This document shows positions 62,401 to 64,000 of a stretch of 64,000 bases of DNA, in pieces. Under the pieces are notes generated by a model, which had not been told where the DNA came from, searched no databases, and saw only the letters and a list, made by a program, of their open reading frames with translations. Each line of letters opens with the position of its first letter. The stretch's first letter is position 1. The translations under genes were made by a program, and so were the position numbers. Source of the DNA: Pseudoalteromonas byunsanensis (GTDB lineage Bacteria; Pseudomonadota; Gammaproteobacteria; Enterobacterales; Alteromonadaceae); NCBI RefSeq assembly GCF_001854475.1, contig NZ_MNAN01000037.1, forward strand, positions 160,683 to 224,682. Direction: 5' to 3'.

Positions 62401-64000
62401 GACTTCATATTGTTTACGGCCCCCTAAAGTGTAAAGGGTACGTGTGGTGCGGTTGTCTTCGTTATTGGCTTGGGTTTTTAGGTCATTATCTAGCTGTGCA
62501 AGGGTTTTGCTCAATGTGCCTGCGCGGCTTAACCAACCCGCGGTACTGACTTTTTGCGCATATTGGGTGGTTTGCGTGACGCGCCCTGCTCGGTCGTAGT
62601 AGTAACGGGTGACGGTGCCCGTGTTACTCACCGTGGCCGCCAGATTGCCCGACTTATCATATAAGCTGTAGCTTAATGAGTTTTGTGCATCTCTTTTGGC
62701 AACAGCACGACCATGTTCATCACGGTAAATACGCTCTATACCATACGCCTCACTGCCCAAAATGGTGCCTTTGGCATCTGAAACCAATGCGCCTGTTTTA
62801 TCAAACACTTGGGTTTGCCATAAATTGTTAGCAAAGCGAGTTTTAATACGCTGATTGGCATCATCATAGGTGTACAGGGTTTGCGCTTGGTTAGCGTCGG
62901 TTTGACTCAGTACGCGCCCTAAGCCATCGTAGCTATAACGGGTGCTAAAGTCGCCCTCTGTGCCCTCAGTTAACACGCCACGTGGCGTGGTTTCTTGTAA
63001 TAGTTTACCGTGAGCATCGTACACATAACGGGTGGTGCTACCATCCACCCCTTGGCCTTGACTGTTCACGCTGCTGTAACGGGTCACTGTGCTCAGCTGA
63101 CCTCTAAAGTCATAGCCGTATTCGCTGAGCTGTTGGGCTGTTTTATCTTGGTTATTAATAAAGCTCTGTAACGCACTGAGGCTACGATTAGTGCTGGTGT
63201 AATTCGCTTTGGTGTAAGTGTGCTGGCTAACTCGTTGCCCTAAGCCGTTGTAACGATACTCCACCACGGAGTTGTCTGCCCCCAAGGTAAAGCGCAGGCG
63301 TTGGTTTGCATCATCATAAATATAGTAGCTGGTGTTATCACCGCGTGTTTCACTCAGTAGCTGATTATGGGTATTATACGTACGTGTGACCGTCACCCCA
63401 TCCGCATCGCTTTGCGTTGTTAGGTTACCCGCGTTGTCATAGCCAAAGGTTTTGGCTTGGCCTAGGCCGTTACGAATTTCTGTTACTTGCCCTGCGCTGT
63501 TGTATTCATACTCTTCTCGCACATGTTGACCGTCCACCACGCGCTCAACCGCGGTGAGGCGTTTTGCGTTATCAAAGTAATAATCAACGTGTGATTGACC
63601 CAGTGTCACTCGGGTATGCGTAGCTGACACATAGCTGTAAGTGGTGGTATTACCCTCGCCATCTTGCAAGGTTTTAACGCGATAGTCGCCATTATGGGCT
63701 TCATAGCCAATGGTCAGTTTGGTGCCATCCGACTGACTGACCGACTGCACGCGATTGCTATCACCATGGTAGGTGTATTTGGTTTCGTACACTTTGCCAT
63801 CGGCAATCGAGTTATCATCCGGTGTTAAATCAACTTTAACGGAATTTAGGCGCTTATTCGCATCATAACCATAGTACACACGAGTATGGGCGTTACTCGT
63901 GCCTGACTGGGTTTGAATGCTTTCTAATACGTTTTGGCTGTTGTATTTGAATAACGTGGTCTCAGTACCGCTGTCTGTTTTGGTACTGATTTGGCTAACA
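47407..64000 (-). CDS. Giant RHS/YD-repeat protein with LysM and C-terminal toxin-like region (N-terminus outside window)
   Basis: At least 5530 residues, open to the right edge. Long tracts of YD repeats (YDALGR, YDYNGNLT type) form an RHS/teneurin-like shell. Read from the N-terminal side: YD repeats; a ~165-residue lectin-like domain (about 61810-62320); a LamG-like domain (60710-61300); a second copy of the first (60150-60650); long YD repeats with one Ig-like insert (55570-55840); a block of about nine Ig/cadherin/PKD-like domains (51140-53950); more YD repeats; a LysM domain (49580-49705, QVQSGDTLKGIAKLYYGNED); a Gly/Ala hydrophobic region; a coiled coil (48250-48740); and a C-terminal ~270 residues of unknown activity. 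No clear RHS autoproteolysis core (DPxGxxxGxN type) was seen. Likely a secreted polymorphic toxin with the downstream gene as immunity. Confidence 0.85.
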   Translation of the reverse strand, partial: VSQISTKTDSGTETTLFKYNSQNVLESIQTQSGTSNAHTRVYYGYDANKRLNSVKVDLTPDDNSIADGKVYETKYTYHGDSNRVQSVSQSDGTKLTIGYEAHNGDYRVKTLQDGEGNTTTYSYVSATHTRVTLGQSHVDYYFDNAKRLTAVERVVDGQHVREEYEYNSAGQVTEIRNGLGQAKTFGYDNAGNLTTQSDADGVTVTRTYNTHNQLLSETRGDNTSYYIYDDANQRLRFTLGADNSVVEYRYNGLGQRVSQHTYTKANYTSTNRSLSALQSFINNQDKTAQQLSEYGYDFRGQLSTVTRYSSVNSQGQGVDGSTTRYVYDAHGKLLQETTPRGVLTEGTEGDFSTRYSYDGLGRVLSQTDANQAQTLYTYDDANQRIKTRFANNLWQTQVFDKTGALVSDAKGTILGSEAYGIERIYRDEHGRAVAKRDAQNSLSYSLYDKSGNLAATVSNTGTVTRYYYDRAGRVTQTTQYAQKVSTAGWLSRAGTLSKTLAQLDNDLKTQANNEDNRTTRTLYTLGGRKQYEVDAKGYVTEFIYNDKGQLTEQKQYTEPMGELIYQSHNSPVNVAQWQVYDATPAGATMTPTFDAEYGKEVMVLKGSGTSNGYRLRENTSTNWHSDNRIISWDMNLAESYTVFISVNTTKGHRYITYYAGNSAPVLNGQYATHYLPEGTKEGNWQTITRDLQADLAAVEPNVSITNINAFLIRGSGKVGQVSLSGLNEERTPATASANVQFTYNEAGKLEYKTDAEGYVTRYYYDKAGNEIATRRYFNKGVPGNISESNKDRISHTIYDAQGRVSASISADGALTTYAYNADGQKIAQTRYHKQITNPVIGAPLSIPTGEKTTLNWTYTAAGQVETQTHSDGSLTKYSYDKMNNLVQRQLFDSAEAKDASQVYGSDDFNNNVADAFTISNGSSTSIEVVDQRVRFKRLKSDKSEWPSLISKQTFEFKDNISTTIEVSTGSTLSGMYFYGGIDNSGSWSNLTLDRHAVYFDGNAVYSDVVRDGKGRGREKLMSLSASTTYVVNWTTNDEFTTLTVHPKGEPEQAVSAKVSTQDWSNSARLRFYNNPNPGANGSEVYVDNFKIQSLNEVSSTRYQYDLLGRKTSSLEGNQLLGDNLNHPVDTARWDIYDPTPEGATMKAVYDEQYGSEVLALQGAGKSNGYRLQNPGKTPWDALEKTISWDMKYSENFTVYISVDTDKGHRYITYNPGTHGASLGGQYAQIPLPVNTTDGNWYSVTRDLQADLQSVEPDNNIKNINAMLVRGSGRIGNVSLTDLNTAQLAQRGLATGASLMSELDDAFATKGDYTQYDVLGNIQSYIDKEGAKTLYYYDAQGNTRFEIDAVGQVTEFKYNGFNERTDIIRHHKSLSEAQIKQAGLVGGLVSNKVPSGQSVDSYLSGFLATGGAYTEQLKFDQRGMLVRKTDAQGYEKTFAYNAFTQLVKESQKTHLSAVDKQKGAAGLTNIETSFDYDNRGLLLTTTRTAGTETQVIGSSYDAFGRVITSTDANNNSKQTTHELNTAQDNIGRIVSTTQTVDGTARTIETRYDMLGRVLSVTDALDQVTRYEYNEQTRSVKVIQPDNSFVVTTRNALGKTASVAYFDAAGVKVSESQYDYDYNGNLTQTLLNGQVQSLNDYDSENRLTHTVDGSGTQVETLYDAVGRVETTIVDPDGLALRTEFAYAKHGGQIIKTERINTVVSGGNIASGTLHTTTTELDGAGRALSIVVRQGSTIQSQTSYQYDASGKQLVATKGSGSKAVSTSYVYDELGRLSTTQIGNSTTRFEYDANDNLIVKAESLGTQVYNDLNSSTGILNQKVTYYVYNEANQVTHEFVSTKASATAVTNFDGLPPIDTGPIDPNPPSVMSTSGFEVDDDAQIRTFSTNVTNKINLSGSVKRYSYNANGQLISNGQGLSELTLIAYQEVSKERSLADFLLNQTSVINGKITAYGGEYATAHTAYDTNGRKSLHIDAEGAVTQWHYNTQGNVSEVVQWGQRVSALTQTQLQKLKTGVLTASELTKTGIAVADSKVKTIYNASGQARFSLTLIEGNSASVKESIYDASGLLVKTIAYVNTVNYTEVTDESTAIAKISKSNQDRTSNLFYDDAGRLRFSIDALGYVTEHRYNEVSDIISTIKYWASIKDTAQLKASLDAGSLQYSELHAHFGDNLINGARISSFERDAMGRITWQRHADGTTESYSYYDNGLKASYTNQNGATWRYDYDNAGRLAYERGPQLTVYNWSGGSLSDIQGVSVTKQFSYDGLGNVSAITEGGQKNGSWVSSIPKAITHFSYDNAGRQISMKQNAAQNAPAIEARTQYDALGRAVSSTRGGITTLKIYDNVGNVRFEISGEGDITERRYNALGQEVSLIKYSDETTWIPNRALVLSDMVDSNGNIKSNNVPNLNVYASNDRRIDTIYDAAGRKVQVNVGNQSTRFVYNAFGQEVKKEQLLEGSFSTAGYKALVSYSYYNELGQQVASVDPGKYLTTTAYNAFGQVRTQTEYAVAISASVNEHTIPSGTNGNATYGQNRSIEYHYDLMGRVVHQVQSNAGVSAFTSGTNLQTRSHKITSFAYDKLGNTVQSSVRALNSGDVSNLPAQNAQVQGWEYDAVGRLSHTATASSSYTTLDLSKDLSGALSTSSGRHISSMGYDVFGNLVRRVEHANRGSLNTTTSDISVPPSSPNDKLTRHEYNTRGQLIAEYDALGNKTTHKYDALGQLQETRQSYNEWNHDNESYSFTYRLYHFDSTGKYIRSSGELRGLPNGISFNSSTGQLSGRIFYFSPDDDEGGHTSATITLSANYLSSDSAKVQTRSFSSKNGQTTATAFAQWREPHSGADDVKVRFTKYQYNRAGQMSRKSVGINSGSGDVSSYTWSTHYNAFGEVKKDDDGVYVYNKQGQLWKTTKGDGVLKTYGYDLAGRMTSTTHALNGLTDITRDASGNATLIKQPKFTQNGVTYRPQIEQDFDRWGNVIELKDARGFITQAQYNHANQVTKEILPLVAVTEENGQTTSTTPINIYHYDEHGHLIQKIDGNGHKQTFKFDERGNQVLHQDGENNQTHYKYDIFGRKVLTTDAENRTTTTSYDKVDRVVETGQFGVINNQAGQYRVNNSYEYDELGNRTHEHDAVGGVKSYKFDVYGNVKYARDEMGREKLYVYNSDGTQRHETYANLHSSTTPDKHKNTRYYDEYGNLQSGNDLGGKGFSYTYGKGWGENNSIDTLTNTGSATTKTDIGRLIRKQNDHGQDIRYTYYENGWVKSITDEATDAYMYFEYDKAGRKTLELRQSWDDLQRVIRHETTTQYDSHGRITLTQTKEYNNTRTSGDPVWVEGKILSRVTYRYDAVGNRRSMKVENGIVGDLSVDPSYKFYGALSINENTAFTEKTGDVATFFQALQLPNLEYSAKFYKQDANDANKWVAITKPDGVSFSSSGKLIGTPSYEAAGTYRIDVVASDKSKSPVRTFNGEIQLNIANVAAPIEVKPISTHNVKEGVQVTINLGNYFIADSSSRLLKYTVTGLPSGLSYNTSTGVISGTPSYTSANSYTIKVVVADKNNSSISREQSFTLRVSGTQVVTVGEETRKEINLTSGDSQGTRVTVRRISGPSFAQINNSNTLVITPSAADGRTAPYVVKYATYIYETELGREFKLGDYEYHIIVPDTKVVNQPLTAKNGTLNYKEGQSLSSSSGNVKQFFTNPDNDSLSYTATFYQEKLVDVSKDRMEPVVVRKWVVVSPPEGVSFNRAGYLQGTFGSSASGTYRINVTATESNRATPNRATAQITLTVENVKPPIAVSSIPSKQAEEGQSLSYNVAGYFKTDVTTRTLVYSATGLPSGVSINATTGVISSSGALKDGTAGTHRITVTATDKNNSSIKAQGSFTLSVNNINYITLNEGQTQQIDISSFGGTSTMITKQLSSGAPSWATISSDKKYLILRPDASAGRSSAYTFTLTVSEFDPELRRTFTYGTRKYTVLVKDTQTPNRAPSGSIANKTVSEGSAFTYNVASTFKDPDGDALTYTVRYLKRVFQPDPIDPRDRFLRMAVEPSIGDTTNGGSWVYQSVAAPSGLSFSSAGVLSGTPSYSTSGTYKVVVTATEQKSTKLAASREFTLTINNVVPNKAPTVSLSAASSVKQGSSITVTASASDSDGSIAQYEWQRSSGVTLTGSGNKVTIKGNTIGSQWVKVRVKDNDGAWSGWVTKNISVTSATVSNSAPVANKNLFHFTFEDRYFSYTIPSNAFTDPDGDTLTYSATGLPTDVRISGNRIYGTVTRPGIFNITITARDPKGLTASTRLNLEVEPGGFDPREREPFLVQEPRLAMRSMAVAQDDIKVAAAPMQLKAVEPEAAPIELSSTVATMSTASTTSATSATSTSNGSVTEYWFTYDGNNRVVHDGGNLVNGTITTRTQGQYIAYNDVGQQTLLISANNKNAQQFVYNSWGQVAFVDSFLNKGDIDLYGARATLASTPSHSNWRASSKFEYDAMGRVTDKREFFSANATLNVQVDGMGGDPGYNVLVNYGGAIKHHTQTRYNAAGEVTWVQEKALTLDIKNALDKYVPKSGPVGSGKIYISEPWTESSLKVQSITQNYVYDGAGMVKSYAYYQKTGLPSGVSQLIHRFSKEYEARDSYLEKITRGRGDTSHKESQNLQDAETLSHYDANGNRTRIEEHITDSRYKGDKDVNARYMRYDAQGKIISKVTGKQTRLLTASDLNTQRTYYNPYTGEVIDWQTTVAKNVGFKEDTTYLGRETGSYYLYSSGNYLGEINKSGTNSIKEQHFSAPDSKDSTVMARHQVQSGDTLKGIAKLYYGNEDLWYIIADMNGLGAGSDLTQGVTLDIPARANQFNSHDSFKPINLGEIIGNTDPSMPYVPPPPQAGCNALASIVMIAVAVVATIVTAGAAAVAMGAASSSMGIMAAGTAALGGSLGAVGVAAAAVGGFMGSVISQGVGKAIGAIDSFSLKNAFASGLTAGATAGMGSYLQGAEWANQGAKSMNSITGLKDLTWQGRAVMGVTSSISSVAANKLVGNQASFRWGNVAASAVTSGLGANAGQIGQGTLNPINGIVNAAVNYGADKLFGNQASWNFGNVAVDAFGNAIGNSIVQGVMSKTAQANQDRQAELDAMSTKLTQQVNKKLDTQLDAQLNETLENAQTQMATDLDAATQNVSDKLLADLNSRYDTEMSKWQSSSLELAERSNAMQAEYAAKSSSLTARFNQQMERIQVSGDAAFTRGVARGEAMYASGVRNREQIGVDLLAGVDVEGYLKWRESEVLQMQQWKKDNPNWSRLGDDLWDLGQSVADSSVSIWNTAVDMSSAYRRHDNYTDLTFELMQGVGSMAADVGKVAINLVEVGLSATVLPIYQELGYLNGGAVELEGGSYYTHSSGLGGGGSAAISFNPDGSGGTALASDFGFENFVRKNSVSFDVSLATGPQMEANDFLNGYVLAGGADVDLPTSRHPLLPNSAGVFTGHTYDSDPLLHGVGGSNPARKELYGAQIAKTFEFGSARKSNSGIRNYGVSGHVVRQQSFQKSSWDSSSLGEFLYGFQNMHFAQYNWLTK

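Overview
The window looks like chromosomal DNA of a marine gammaproteobacterium, most likely Pseudoalteromonas or a close relative. This is inferred from the moderately low GC content and the gene set: GH19 chitinase, ExeM-type nuclease, secreted protease with chitin-binding modules, lipase with its foldase, a tryptophan-to-kynurenine pair, REP-associated transposase and integron-type cassettes. No rRNA, tRNA or CRISPR array was recognised.

Layout. 1-8.1 kb: start of an RsmB/NOP-type RNA methyltransferase (cut by the left edge), a secreted GH19 chitinase, an acetyltransferase/FAD-oxidoreductase pair, two secreted proteins of unknown role (one a beta-helix) and an S41 peptidase. 8.2-13.3 kb: regulators, namely a DUF4386 membrane protein next to a membrane-bound AraC regulator, a second AraC regulator and a RamB/ScfR-like XRE regulator. 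The last is divergent from a small protein that matches only one non-catalytic domain of malate synthase G; three 14-bp repeats lie between them. 13.5-18.4 kb: PhoD-like phosphatase, then tryptophan 2,3-dioxygenase, kynureninase and a cupin.

18.4-30.2 kb is an accessory region. It has a DUF2306 gene between integron core-site remnants, a REP-associated tyrosine transposase with REP-like repeats, PhzF and DUF998 genes, an acyltransferase, GNAT and cytochrome b561. It also has a two-cassette integron remnant without integrase (one complete attC of about 104 bp), a HipBA toxin-antitoxin module with four evenly phased operator-like palindromes, and a gene broken by one amber codon.

30.3-45.1 kb is rich in exported proteins: metallo-beta-lactamase-fold hydrolase, lipase plus lipase chaperone, an amidohydrolase lipoprotein, trypsin-like protease with two PKD and two chitin-binding modules, an outer-membrane barrel protein, ExeM nuclease, a second PhzF and an unknown secreted protein. 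45.4-64 kb holds a helical-protein/lipoprotein pair of unknown function, a probable membrane immunity protein and an enormous RHS/YD-repeat protein of at least 5530 residues. That protein runs off the right edge and carries internal lectin-like, Ig-like and LysM modules.

Together the genes describe a surface- or chitin-associated heterotroph with a large secretome and contact-dependent competition functions. Gene identities come from recognising motifs by eye; no database search was run.
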